A stretch of DNA of 64,000 nt from Prochlorococcus sp. AG-670-N10 (lineage in GTDB: Bacteria; Cyanobacteriota; Cyanobacteriia; PCC-6307; Cyanobiaceae), in contig QCSX01000001.1 in assembly GCA_003209065.1 (NCBI GenBank), forward strand, positions 61,736-125,735. Reading direction: 5' to 3'. The notes under the pieces were generated by a model. That model saw nothing but the letters and a program-made list of their open reading frames with translations, was not told where the DNA came from and made no database searches. A program made the position numbers and the translations under genes. Shown here in pieces: positions 11,682 to 21,764 of this stretch (positions within the stretch are counted from its first letter, which is position 1; each line of letters begins with the position of its first letter).

Positions 11682-12880
11682 AGTTCATTAATACAACTTT
11701 TTAAAATAATATTTAAATTTTCTGCCACATAAACTTGCTCTTCGTAAGAAATTTCTGGATACATTGGGAGACTAAGTACTTCAGTACAAACTCTTTCTGT
11801 ATTAATGAGTTTTTCTCTAGAAAAATTTTTATTTTTGTAGGCTATTTGTGCATGTATTGGTATTGGATAATAAATAATAGAATTAATTCCTTTCTCAGAA
11901 AGTCTTAGTTTCAATAAATTTCTTAAAGAATTATTTTTGTTGACATCAGTTTCAAATAATTCTGAATAATCATTATTTATATCATAATTATAATTTTTTA
12001 ATTTGATCACAAATTGATTCCAAGAATGAGAAACGTTTTCAGAATCAATCTTGGGTAAATGAATAAAACTATTTTTTTCTAATAAATCAAGATAATTATT
12101 AGCTATTTTTTTACGATTACTTATCCATTTTGATACAGATTTTATTTTGATATTTAAGACAGCTGCTTGTACAGTATCTAGCCTACTATTAAAACCTATT
12201 TGAGTATGGTGATACCTTTTAGGACTTCCATGAACTGCCAACTCTCTGACCTTTTTTGCAATATTTTGGTCTGAAGTTGTGATTGCCCCTCCATCTCCAG
12301 CAGCGCCTAAATTCTTAGTTGGGAAAAAGCTAAAGCATCCTATATCTCCAATACTTCCTACTTTAGAATTTCCCCACATAGTACAAGTTGCCTGCGCGCA
12401 ATCCTCAATTATTTTTAGATTATATTTTTTAGCTAATGCTTTTATTGACTTCATATTTACAGCATTACCAAATAAATGGACTGGCATAATAGCTTTAGTA
12501 TTAGAGTTGATTTCTTCTTCAATTAAATCAATATTAATTAAATAATCATTTGGATTAATATCAACCAAAACTGGATTAGCGCCTACTGCACTTATAGCTT
12601 CAGCAGTTGCGAAAAAGCTAAAAGAAGAAGTAATTACTTCATCTCCTTTCCCAATATCTAAAGCACGTAAAGCAAGTATTAATGCATCAGTCCCACTATT
12701 ACACCCAACAGCATGATTTACCCCAACAAGAGATGCAAAATTCTCTTCAAATTCAGTAATCTCTTGACCACCTATATATTGTCCACCTTTAAGAACTTTT
12801 ATAACCGCCTCCTCAATATCAGAGCCGATTTCCTGGAACTGTCGTTCTAATGTAAATGGAGGTATTTGCATATTTATCAT
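11666..12880 (-). CDS. DegT/DnrJ/EryC1/StrS sugar aminotransferase family protein
   Basis: GCNSGTDALILALRALDIGKGDEVITSSFSFFATAEAI, EDCAQA, GDIGCFSFFPTKNLGAAGDGGAI. Confidence 0.93.
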   Translation of the reverse strand: MINMQIPPFTLERQFQEIGSDIEEAVIKVLKGGQYIGGQEITEFEENFASLVGVNHAVGCNSGTDALILALRALDIGKGDEVITSSFSFFATAEAISAVGANPVLVDINPNDYLINIDLIEEEINSNTKAIMPVHLFGNAVNMKSIKALAKKYNLKIIEDCAQATCTMWGNSKVGSIGDIGCFSFFPTKNLGAAGDGGAITTSDQNIAKKVRELAVHGSPKRYHHTQIGFNSRLDTVQAAVLNIKIKSVSKWISNRKKIANNYLDLLEKNSFIHLPKIDSENVSHSWNQFVIKLKNYNYDINNDYSELFETDVNKNNSLRNLLKLRLSEKGINSIIYYPIPIHAQIAYKNKNFSREKLINTERVCTEVLSLPMYPEISYEEQVYVAENLNIILKSCINELQICA

Positions 12881-12924
12881 ATTAGCTTTAAAGGTTTTTC
12901 TCTGGGATAAATATTATATTTAAT

Positions 12925-13599
12925 TCATTTAAACCAATCAGGCTCTTTACCTGGAGTCCATTTTATATTGCATCCAAGCGATGGTTGTTGAGGATGGGGA
13001 TATTTACTATTTTTATTTAAGCCTTTAACAGCGGCATGTAAATCTTCACCAGTGGTAGAAATATCATTACTAGGCCTACTACTATCAAATTGGCCATGAT
13101 AAAAAAGGGTAAATTTTCTATTTCCAGCATTTGAGAAAAGATAAAAATCAGGCGTACATGCAGCCTTTAACTTTTTGGCAAAAACTTGACTTTCATCATA
13201 AAGATAAGGAAAACTCCAACCTTGTAATTGAGCTTGATTTCTTAAACAATCTGGAGAATCTGAAGGATGAGTAACAATATCATTACTTGAAACTGCGATA
13301 GTTTGAACTTTATCTTCTATATCACTACTTAAAATCGAAATGTAATTTTCTATATATTTCACAAAAGGGCAATGGGCACAAATAAACATTAAAAGTAAAT
13401 GCCTATCGTCTAGTTTGGTTAAATTATAGTTTTCTTGATTAGATGAATTGGTATTAATCATTTCGAAAGAAGGTAATTGAGTCCCTAATTCCAAAAACAT
13501 TGAATTTGTTTTAACCATACTTAAAAAATATTCCCTATAGTTGAAATTTATTGTATATTTTGCAGTAATTCGCAAAGAAGTGTACTTTTTGTAGGACAA
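12925..13599 (-). CDS. Thioredoxin-fold/AhpC-TSA-like redox protein
   Basis: LLLMFICAHCPFVKYI redox-like motif, CTPDFYLF; the true start is probably the internal Met near 13527 or 13500. Confidence 0.8.
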   Translation of the reverse strand: MSYKKYTSLRITAKYTINFNYREYFLSMVKTNSMFLELGTQLPSFEMINTNSSNQENYNLTKLDDRHLLLMFICAHCPFVKYIENYISILSSDIEDKVQTIAVSSNDIVTHPSDSPDCLRNQAQLQGWSFPYLYDESQVFAKKLKAACTPDFYLFSNAGNRKFTLFYHGQFDSSRPSNDISTTGEDLHAAVKGLNKNSKYPHPQQPSLGCNIKWTPGKEPDWFK

Positions 13600-13619
13600 T
13601 TATATAAATAAGAAATAAA

Positions 13620-14402
13620 ATGCTTCTAAATTTAACTGGCAAAAAAATTCTAGTTACTGGAATTGCCAACAATCGTTCAATAGCATGGGGAATAGCTCAG
13701 CAACTTTCAAAAGCTGGGGCTGAACTAGGAATTACTTATTTACCTGATGAAAAAGGAAGGTTTGAATCAAAAGTAAGAGAATTAACCAAAGATTTAGAGC
13801 CATCATTATTCCTCCCACTTGATGTTCAAAATCCTTCTCAAATTGAAGAAATTTTTGAAAATATCAAAAACAATTGGGGCCAAATTGATGGGTTGGTTCA
13901 TTGTCTTGCATTCGCAGGTCGTGACGAATTAATTGGAGACTATAGTGCAACTTCATCCGAAGGCTTTGATAGAGCTTTGAATATTAGTGCTTATTCTTTA
14001 GCACCTCTATGTAAGGCAGCAAAACCACTTTTCAGCGATGGCGCTGGGGTAGTTTCTTTAACTTATTTAGGATCTGAGAGAGCTATACCTAACTATAATG
14101 TAATGGGCGTAGCAAAGGCAGCTTTAGAGGCTTCAGTAAGATACCTTTCTGCAGAACTGGGCCCTGAAAAGCAAGTAAGAGTAAATGCAATAAGTGCTGG
14201 TCCAATTAGAACACTTGCGAGTTCTGCAATAGGTGGCATTTTGGATATGATCCATAATGTTGAAGAAAAAGCTCCGCTACGAAGAACAGTTACTCAAACA
14301 GAAGTAGGAAATACAGCTGCTTTTCTTTTAAGTGATCTTTCAAGTGGCATATCAGGCCAAACTATTTATGTTGATGCAGGTTATTGCATTAATGGAATGT
14401 AA
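13620..14402 (+). CDS. fabI: Enoyl-[acyl-carrier-protein] reductase (NADH)
   Basis: GIANNRSIAWGIAQQLSKAGAELGITY, VMGVAKAALEASVRYLSAELGP. Confidence 0.96.
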   Translation: MLLNLTGKKILVTGIANNRSIAWGIAQQLSKAGAELGITYLPDEKGRFESKVRELTKDLEPSLFLPLDVQNPSQIEEIFENIKNNWGQIDGLVHCLAFAGRDELIGDYSATSSEGFDRALNISAYSLAPLCKAAKPLFSDGAGVVSLTYLGSERAIPNYNVMGVAKAALEASVRYLSAELGPEKQVRVNAISAGPIRTLASSAIGGILDMIHNVEEKAPLRRTVTQTEVGNTAAFLLSDLSSGISGQTIYVDAGYCINGM

Positions 14403-14423
14403 ATTACAATTTAAACAAATAAA

Positions 14424-15029
14424 ATGTCATCCTCAAGACAAGCTGAAATTAAAAGAAAAACAAATGAAACAGATATTAGTATTTTTCTTAATATAGATGG
14501 CAATGGAATTTCTGAAATTGATACTGGCATACCTTTTTTAGATCATATGTTGCATCAAATATCTAGTCATGGATTATTTGATTTAAAAATAAGAGCTATT
14601 GGAGATACACATATTGATGACCATCATACAAATGAGGATGTTGGCATTGCTCTTGGGAAAGCTTTTACTAAAGCCCTAGGAGAAAGAAAAGGGATAAACA
14701 GATTTGGTCATTTTTTTGCACCTTTAGATGAGGCTTTAGTTCAAGTAACATTAGATTGTTCAGGCAGGCCGCATTTGTCTTATGATCTCAAATTAAAAGC
14801 ACCAAGAATAGGGAACTATGATACTGAATTAGTAAGAGAATTTTTTATAGCTTTTGTAAATAATAGTGGAATCACTCTTCATATCAATCAAATACAAGGT
14901 ACTAATTCTCATCATATAGTTGAGGCATGTTTTAAAGCCTTTTCAAGAGCAATGAGAATGGCTTCTGAAATAGATATGAGGAGATCTGGAACTATCCCAA
15001 GTAGTAAAGGAATGTTAGAAAGTGATTAG
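14424..15029 (+). CDS. hisB: Imidazoleglycerol-phosphate dehydratase
   Basis: [47 protein letters not shown]. Confidence 0.97.
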   Translation: MSSSRQAEIKRKTNETDISIFLNIDGNGISEIDTGIPFLDHMLHQISSHGLFDLKIRAIGDTHIDDHHTNEDVGIALGKAFTKALGERKGINRFGHFFAPLDEALVQVTLDCSGRPHLSYDLKLKAPRIGNYDTELVREFFIAFVNNSGITLHINQIQGTNSHHIVEACFKAFSRAMRMASEIDMRRSGTIPSSKGMLESD

Positions 15030-15077
15030 ACAGTTAAATTGAGTATTTTTTTGAATTAGCCACAATTTCATATATTT

Positions 15078-16598
15078 TTGGCGAAAATAAATGAAGTTAA
15101 AAATTTTAAATTGACATATATTCAAGATAAACAAATTAATACTAATCAAGCCTATAACAAAGAAGACTGGGCTAGTGCATACAAAAATGTTGAAAAAGAA
15201 TTAACAAATGAACCATTAGATGCAAATAAAGGGGCAAATATTGATGAATTAAATGGAACTCTATTCAGAAACGGTCCAGGGATATTAGAAAGAGGAGGTC
15301 AATGGGTTCATCATCCCTTTGATGGAGATGGGATGATTACAGCAATTAGATTTGAGAATGGAAAACCATCATTAACAAATAAATTTGTCAGAACAAAAGG
15401 TTTTTTAGAGGAAAAAAAGATTAATAAATTTATTTATAGAGGAGTATTTGGGACTCAAAAAAGTGGTGGAATTTTAAATAATGCTCTAGATTTAAAATTT
15501 AAAAATATTGCTAATACTCACGTTGTAAAACTAGGTAATGAAGTGCTTGCATTATGGGAAGCGGCTGGTCCACATGCTTTAGATCCTAACAATCTTAATA
15601 CCATTGGATTAACAACTTTAAGTGGAGTTTTAAAGAGCAACGAAGCATTTAGTGCTCATCCAAAAGCTGATTTTAATTCAAAGACTTCATCTGAACTTTT
15701 GGTAACTTTTGGAGTCCAAACCGGACCAAAAAGTACTATTAGATTAATGGAATTTTCAAATGCTGGTAAAAATTCTGGAGAATTGATAATCGACAGGAAA
15801 GATACATTTAATGGATTTGCATTCCTTCATGATTTTGCAATTACGACAAATTGGGCGATATTTTTACAAAATGCTATCGACTTTAATCCTTTGCCATTTG
15901 TAATGGGCCAAAAAGGAGCCGCTCAATGTTTAAAATCAAATCCTAATAAAAAAGCTAAATTTTTCATAATTCCTAGAGAAAGCGGTTTATTTAAGGGTCA
16001 ACCACCAATAACTATAGATGCTCCAGATGGATTTGTTTTTCATCATGTTAATGCATACGAAAAAGATTCAAATATAATTTTGGATAGTATTTTTTACGAT
16101 GATTTTCCTTCTGTTGGCCCCGATGAAAATTTCAGGGATATTGACTTTGATAAATATCCAGAGGGTAATTTAAAAAGATCTATTATCGATTTAAAGGGGA
16201 AAACTTCTAAGCTCGAAACTTTAAGTACACAATGTTGCGAATTCGCTACTGTAAACCCTAAATTTTTAGGATTAAAAGCATCTTACTCTTGGATGGCTTG
16301 TACAGATAAGAAAATAGGGAATGCTCCTTTACAAGCTATTAAAAAAATAAATTTGACTACCAAAGAGGAAATTTCTTGGTCCGCCGCACCTAGCGGATTC
16401 GTGAGTGAGCCAATAATGGTACCATCAAAATCATCAAATAAAGAAGATGAGGGTTATATATTTATACTGCTATGGAATGGGAGTAGAAGAGGAAGTGATC
16501 TTGTGATATTAGATGCTAAAGACTTAAAAGAATTAGCTATTTATGAGCTACCAATATCTATTCCACATGGATTACATGGATCGTGGGTTAATAATTAA
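15078..16598 (+). CDS. Carotenoid oxygenase (RPE65 family)
   Basis: LNGTLFRNGPG, HPFDGDGMI, SAHPKAD, FLHDFAIT, FHHVNAYE and IPHGLHGSW His ligands; TTG start. Confidence 0.92.
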   Translation: MAKINEVKNFKLTYIQDKQINTNQAYNKEDWASAYKNVEKELTNEPLDANKGANIDELNGTLFRNGPGILERGGQWVHHPFDGDGMITAIRFENGKPSLTNKFVRTKGFLEEKKINKFIYRGVFGTQKSGGILNNALDLKFKNIANTHVVKLGNEVLALWEAAGPHALDPNNLNTIGLTTLSGVLKSNEAFSAHPKADFNSKTSSELLVTFGVQTGPKSTIRLMEFSNAGKNSGELIIDRKDTFNGFAFLHDFAITTNWAIFLQNAIDFNPLPFVMGQKGAAQCLKSNPNKKAKFFIIPRESGLFKGQPPITIDAPDGFVFHHVNAYEKDSNIILDSIFYDDFPSVGPDENFRDIDFDKYPEGNLKRSIIDLKGKTSKLETLSTQCCEFATVNPKFLGLKASYSWMACTDKKIGNAPLQAIKKINLTTKEEISWSAAPSGFVSEPIMVPSKSSNKEDEGYIFILLWNGSRRGSDLVILDAKDLKELAIYELPISIPHGLHGSWVNN

Positions 16599-17174
16599 TC
16601 AGGCAAATATTTTTAACAATTGAGGAATGATTTTTTTAACTGCTTTCCCACGATGACTAAATTTATCTTTTAAGTCGTTATTCATCTCAGAGAATGTTAA
16701 TTTACTTGATAATTCCTCAAAAATAGGATCATAACCAAAACCATTATTTCCTCTAGGACTTAGAATAATATTTCCAAAACATTTAGCTTCTGATTCCAAT
16801 ATCACATTCCCAGTTGGAGAGCAAACACAAACATTTGCAATAAAAAAAGCACCTCTATTTTCTTCTCCTTGGAGTTCAGATAAAACTCTTTCTATTCTTT
16901 TTTTATCATTTTCTGCATATCTTGATGAGTAAATTCCTGGCTTACCATCCAAAGCATTAATACATATTCCCGAATCATCTGCTAAAGCGTAGCTTCTAGT
17001 TTTTTTAGAAACTTCACTTGCCTTTCTGATTGCATTCTCCTTAAATGTAATTCCATTTTCTTCAACTTCTATTGATTCTGGTTGAAGGTATAATTGGCAA
17101 TTTACATTTAATAGTAATTTTTTATATTCTTCAATTTTACCTTTATTTTTACTTGCCAAAAATAATTTTTTCAT
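16599..17174 (-). CDS. rdgB: XTP/dITP pyrophosphohydrolase (RdgB/HAM1)
   Basis: LFLASKNKGKIEEYKKLL, ALADDSGICINALDGKPGIYSSRYA, GFGYDPIFEE, SHRGKAVKK. Confidence 0.95.
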   Translation of the reverse strand: MKKLFLASKNKGKIEEYKKLLLNVNCQLYLQPESIEVEENGITFKENAIRKASEVSKKTRSYALADDSGICINALDGKPGIYSSRYAENDKKRIERVLSELQGEENRGAFFIANVCVCSPTGNVILESEAKCFGNIILSPRGNNGFGYDPIFEELSSKLTFSEMNNDLKDKFSHRGKAVKKIIPQLLKIFA

Positions 17175-18631
17175 TTTATATTTTTTAATTTATTTATGTA
17201 TTTTTGACTCCATTCTAAAACCTTATTTAAATCATATTCAGACTTTGCCTCACAATACAATCTTAGTAGAGGTTCTGTTCCTGAGAACCTAAATAATAAC
17301 CAAAAATTATTATCCATTCTTAATTTTATGCCGTCTATATTTGAAACTTCTTTAATACTATAGCCACATATTTTTGAAGGAACATTATTTTTAATATGTT
17401 TTTCAAGAATTTCTTTTTCTGATTGATTTGGAAATTTAATATCAATTCTTCTATAAAAACTTGGACCAAATTTTTCTTGTATTTGATCTAAAGTTTCATA
17501 TAAATATTTTGATTTTTCTGCGATTCCATTTAATAAAATCATAGCTGCATATAAAGCATCTCTCTCCGGCATGAAGTCTCCAAAACCTACCCCTCCTGAC
17601 TCCTCTCCTCCAATAAATATTTTTTCCTTAATCATTTTTTTTGCAATATATTTAAAACCAACAGGTAGTTCAAAAACCTCTCTATTTTGACTCTTTGCGA
17701 TATTACTGATAATGTCCGAGCCACTTACGGTTTTAAGTACTGGATATAAATTCTTATTATTTTCTCCCAAATAACTTATAAAGAAAGGTAATAAAGCTTG
17801 GGTACTACAAAATCTTCCTTTTTCATCAATTACAGCAATCCTATCACCATCACCATCAAAAATTATGCCAAGAGTTTTAATCCCTTTTTTAGAATATCTT
17901 GTTATTATTTCACTTAAATTTCCTAAATATTTTAGCAGTGGTTCTGGAGGATTTCCTCCAAATAAAGGATCATACTCTGCTCTAATTTCAGTAATTAATT
18001 TTAAATCATAACCTTCAAAAATCTGACTAATACAATTTGCTGCTGAACCATGCATAGAATCAACATAAATATGCAAATTCATTTTCTTTAAATTATTCAC
18101 TATAAAATCAATATTAAATTTAGATTTAATTTGATCTAAATGAAACTTTTTAATATCAACTTTTTCATATACCCCTTCTAATCTTTCAATTGAGTTGCCA
18201 AGAATTAACCTTTTTTCAACTTCCTTTGTAAAAGATTCATCTACAGAACACCCTTTAAAACTTTTAATCTTTAAACCCAACCAATTATAAGGATTATGAC
18301 TTGCTGTAAGAACTAGACAACCTAAAAACATAAATTTTTTGGCGTAAAAGCTGCAAGAAGGTGTTGTGACATAACTTGTAGATAGAATGGGTTCAAAACC
18401 ACATCCTTTTACAAAAGAGGCTATCTCCTTTGCAAACTCATTTGCCATAAATCTACGATCGTACCCTATAAGTATTTTTCGAGAATTAGTTTCTTCGAAG
18501 TATTGATAATATAATTCCTGACATGAAGCGACTACTACTCTAGAGAGATTTGATATATTGAAATCGAAACCAATTATTCCTCTCCAGCCGTCAGTTCCGA
18601 ATTTTATTTCATCTAGTTCATTTGCAGACAA
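17171..18631 (-). CDS. Phosphoglucomutase/phosphomannomutase family protein
   Basis: FGTDGWRGIIG, TASHNPYNWLGLK, FDGDGDRIAVID, GGEESGGVG, RFSGTEPLLRLY. Confidence 0.94.
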   Translation of the reverse strand: MSANELDEIKFGTDGWRGIIGFDFNISNLSRVVVASCQELYYQYFEETNSRKILIGYDRRFMANEFAKEIASFVKGCGFEPILSTSYVTTPSCSFYAKKFMFLGCLVLTASHNPYNWLGLKIKSFKGCSVDESFTKEVEKRLILGNSIERLEGVYEKVDIKKFHLDQIKSKFNIDFIVNNLKKMNLHIYVDSMHGSAANCISQIFEGYDLKLITEIRAEYDPLFGGNPPEPLLKYLGNLSEIITRYSKKGIKTLGIIFDGDGDRIAVIDEKGRFCSTQALLPFFISYLGENNKNLYPVLKTVSGSDIISNIAKSQNREVFELPVGFKYIAKKMIKEKIFIGGEESGGVGFGDFMPERDALYAAMILLNGIAEKSKYLYETLDQIQEKFGPSFYRRIDIKFPNQSEKEILEKHIKNNVPSKICGYSIKEVSNIDGIKLRMDNNFWLLFRFSGTEPLLRLYCEAKSEYDLNKVLEWSQKYINKLKNIK

Positions 18632-18700
18632 AGTTAAATAATTCCTTGATTTCCAATAATTATCTATATTAATTTATAGGAGTAAAAATTTAAACTGCCT

Positions 18701-20128
18701 TTGCAAAAAAATTTGAATAATCTTTATTTAAAAAGTTTTATAAGATGCAAAAGAAAAGCTTGGCTTGATTATCAGGGCAATAAGCTTAATAAAATTTGGA
18801 CCCCACATCAATCTATAGAAATAATTAATCGATACAAAAACTTTTATAAACTAAGTGATGGAGATTTATATTCTGGAACAAAAGCATGCGTAAAAGGTTC
18901 AAGTGGGGTAATCGGATTAAAAGCAAGATCTAAAGTAATTAATATAAATGCAGAAATTCAACCACAATTACTTAAAAAAGTAGGTGGTTTTAGCAAATGG
19001 GGAGAATATAAATATATACCTGTTGTATATAAGTTAGGACATAGAACAACAAAAGAGCATCTATTCGATTTAGGTTTTTGTTCGATTCTATTAGAGCCCT
19101 TTCAAGAATCAAAAATTGAAAAAGGTTTAGTAATTTCAAATTTTTCAAATCAACTTAATATTCAAAAAATTGACTTAAATCAACAACTAAGAAAAAAAGT
19201 ATTAAATACTTTTTTAAAATTAAATGAATGTCTAAAAAAATCTATTCCAGATATTACTGAAGACAGAAAAAAATGTACGATATGTTCTTGGCAAAAGTTT
19301 TGCGATAAAGAAGCAAAAGATAATGGAAATCTAACAGATATAGATGGTATTGGTTCTAAAACAGCCTTATCTCTTCAAAAAAATGGGATCTTAAATATTA
19401 AAGAACTTGCGGCTACTAAGAAAATCGATTTAGGAGAAAAACTTTTTCAATTCAATGAGCAAAAATTTGAAAAAGCTTCGAAGTTTATAAATCAATCAAA
19501 CTCATATTTATCAGGAATACCAATTCGAATTTTTGAAAATGAAAACTTATCTTATCTTTTAAAAAACAAAGATTCAGGATTCTTTATTTTTGATATCGAG
19601 TCAAATCCGGATGAGAAACATGATTTTTTATATGGATTTTTAAAAGTAAATAATTTATTTGAAAACATTGAAGATGATTTATATGATCCAATATTAAACC
19701 TCAAAAATAATACTAAAAAATCTAATAAAGAAATTATCCAAAAACTTTTTTCTAAAAAATCCTGGCCAGTTTTACATTATGGAGAGACTGAGAAAATAGC
19801 AATTTTAAATTTAGCTAGGCTAATAGATCTTGATGTAAAAGAAATTGAGAACCTAAAGTCAAGATTTATTGACTTACATTTAATAGTAAGAGGATCATGG
19901 ATATTACCAATTAGAAACTATAGTTTAAAAACAGTTGCTAATTGGATGGGATTCAAATGGAAACAAAAAAATGTAAGTGGATCAAAAGCTTTATATTGGT
20001 GGATTCAATATAAAAGTACTTTAAATGATCTCTTTCTAAAAAAAATAATTAAATATAATCGAGATGACTGTTTGGCTACACTTCACATCGCAAAATGGTT
20101 AATTAAAAAACACGAAAATATTAATTAA
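18701..20128 (+). CDS. TM0106-type RecB-like nuclease family protein with C-terminal RNase H-like (DEDD) exonuclease domain
   Basis: N-terminal CKRKAW and CTICSWQKFC cysteines, HhH (IDGIGSKTA), FIFDIESNPDE...YNRDDCLATLHIAKWL. Confidence 0.8.
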   Translation: MQKNLNNLYLKSFIRCKRKAWLDYQGNKLNKIWTPHQSIEIINRYKNFYKLSDGDLYSGTKACVKGSSGVIGLKARSKVININAEIQPQLLKKVGGFSKWGEYKYIPVVYKLGHRTTKEHLFDLGFCSILLEPFQESKIEKGLVISNFSNQLNIQKIDLNQQLRKKVLNTFLKLNECLKKSIPDITEDRKKCTICSWQKFCDKEAKDNGNLTDIDGIGSKTALSLQKNGILNIKELAATKKIDLGEKLFQFNEQKFEKASKFINQSNSYLSGIPIRIFENENLSYLLKNKDSGFFIFDIESNPDEKHDFLYGFLKVNNLFENIEDDLYDPILNLKNNTKKSNKEIIQKLFSKKSWPVLHYGETEKIAILNLARLIDLDVKEIENLKSRFIDLHLIVRGSWILPIRNYSLKTVANWMGFKWKQKNVSGSKALYWWIQYKSTLNDLFLKKIIKYNRDDCLATLHIAKWLIKKHENIN

Positions 20129-20973
20129 AGAAAAGTTGAACCTACAGATTTATCTATTGAAATTTGGCCAGCAATATCAGAAAAAAAGGGATTTACCTCA
20201 TCTAAATGTTTCCTCTTTATCATTGCCAAGCCTTTTATTATTCTAGAATCTAATTTATAAATACTGGTAATATAACCAACCGATTTTTCTTTATTCTGAT
20301 TACTATATATAGTCTTATCCTCAGATTCTAAATTCAAATCTTTATCCTTAGCCATCCATACTCTGATCTCTTGCTTTAAAGAGGAAACATTCCTAATTTT
20401 TGACATTGTTTCTTGACCCAAATAACAACCTTTATTGAAATCTATAAGATCTACAAGTCCCAATTCAAGTGGATTATTCTTTCCATTAATTTCATTATCT
20501 AAAGTTGGGATAGCCTGATTAATCTTCCACAATTGCATTTCATTATTATTCATTAAATTTGAATTATTGTTAAAAAAATCATATTTTTTGTCTTCATTTT
20601 TAAAAAAAACAGGTTGAGTGATTCTCCATGAATTCATATCATCAACTTGCTGAAGTCTATTTATTGAAGAAGTATCACTTAATGAAACATCATCTGATGG
20701 AAAGATAATATTATTAAAGTATTTTTTTATTTCAATAGTATTTCCTACAAAAACAATTATTTCTAATTGATTATCTAATCCATTAATCTCAAGTACTGCT
20801 TTTAAAATTCCATTTGGGGATAACCAGCAAGTTTTCAAAACATTATTATTTAGATCCATAATATTACCTGTCGTTATTCCATTTAAGAATCTTTTACTAT
20901 CTTTTCCGGTAATAGAAAAGCAATCAAATTTCTCAAGCCAAATTTGTTTTTTATTTTCTTTAATTTTTGACAT
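20125..20973 (-). CDS. YgfZ/GcvT-like folate-binding protein
   Basis: DFNKGCYLGQETMSKIRNVSSLKQEIRVW corresponds to the KGCYxGQE signature of YgfZ/CAF17. Confidence 0.88.
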   Translation of the reverse strand: MSKIKENKKQIWLEKFDCFSITGKDSKRFLNGITTGNIMDLNNNVLKTCWLSPNGILKAVLEINGLDNQLEIIVFVGNTIEIKKYFNNIIFPSDDVSLSDTSSINRLQQVDDMNSWRITQPVFFKNEDKKYDFFNNNSNLMNNNEMQLWKINQAIPTLDNEINGKNNPLELGLVDLIDFNKGCYLGQETMSKIRNVSSLKQEIRVWMAKDKDLNLESEDKTIYSNQNKEKSVGYITSIYKLDSRIIKGLAMIKRKHLDEVNPFFSDIAGQISIDKSVGSTFL

Positions 20974-20976
20974 TAT

Positions 20977-21534
20977 TTAGACAAAGTCTTCTATTGCAAA
21001 TAAGCTTTTTAATTGTATATTGTGTTCTTTTAAAGCCTCATAACCTCCTTCTTTTCTATCAACGATAGACAAAACCTCTTTGACTAAAAAATTATTTTCT
21101 CTTAGCTTATTAATTGCTTTTATAGCTGAACCAGCAGTAGTGACAACATCTTCCAAAACAGTTACTAAAGTCCCTTCCTTTAAGGAAGGGCCCTCTAATC
21201 CAGCCTTTGTTCCATATTCCTTTGTTTCTTTCCTAATAATTAAAGCATCTAGTAATAATCCTTTAGAAGCAGCGGTTACGATTACACCACTAACTAAAGG
21301 GTCAGCTCCTAAAGTCAAACCAGCAACAGCTTTTGAACTTGGATTCATTAATTCTAGAAACAAATCACTAATTAGTTGCAACCCTGTTCCATTTAAGGAT
21401 ACCGGTTTACAATTTAGATAATGTTCACTTTGTTTACCAGATGCTAAAGTAAAACTTCCTTTCTTGTAAGACTTTTCAATTAAAAGTTTTAATAAATTCT
21501 CCTTATTTATATTGTTCTTCGAAAAATTATTCAT
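20977..21534 (-). CDS. pyrE: Orotate phosphoribosyltransferase
   Basis: [40 protein letters not shown] motif. Confidence 0.95.
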   Translation of the reverse strand: MNNFSKNNINKENLLKLLIEKSYKKGSFTLASGKQSEHYLNCKPVSLNGTGLQLISDLFLELMNPSSKAVAGLTLGADPLVSGVIVTAASKGLLLDALIIRKETKEYGTKAGLEGPSLKEGTLVTVLEDVVTTAGSAIKAINKLRENNFLVKEVLSIVDRKEGGYEALKEHNIQLKSLFAIEDFV

Positions 21535-21673
21535 TAATAGAGCTTTGGCTTATATTTCAAGATTAGGAGAAAAAAAAGAAATCTCACAAAAACTTACTAA
21601 GTTGGTGCTTTTTGAAATATTATTTTTATAGTATATGTAAATTTAATCTAATTAATCATTACTGCAAAAATCT

Positions 21674-21746
21674 GGGGGTGTAGCAATCTGGTGAATGCAC
21701 CAAACTCATAATTTGGCTAAGGCGAGTTCGATCCTCGCCACCCCCA
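21674..21746 (+). tRNA. tRNA-Met (CAT anticodon, elongator-like; Ile2 not formally excluded)
   Basis: GGGGGTG/CACCCCC acceptor; anticodon stem CCAAA-CTCATAA-TTTGG; T arm GGCGAGTTCGATCCTCGCC; no encoded CCA; lacks the C1-A72 mismatch of initiators. Confidence 0.93.
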
Positions 21747-21764
21747 TCACTTATTTGTAATTGA

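Noticed and set aside
21080-21421. 113-aa ORF antisense to pyrE
   Set aside because: Shadow ORF of pyrE; the antisense frame is open only because of codon usage.
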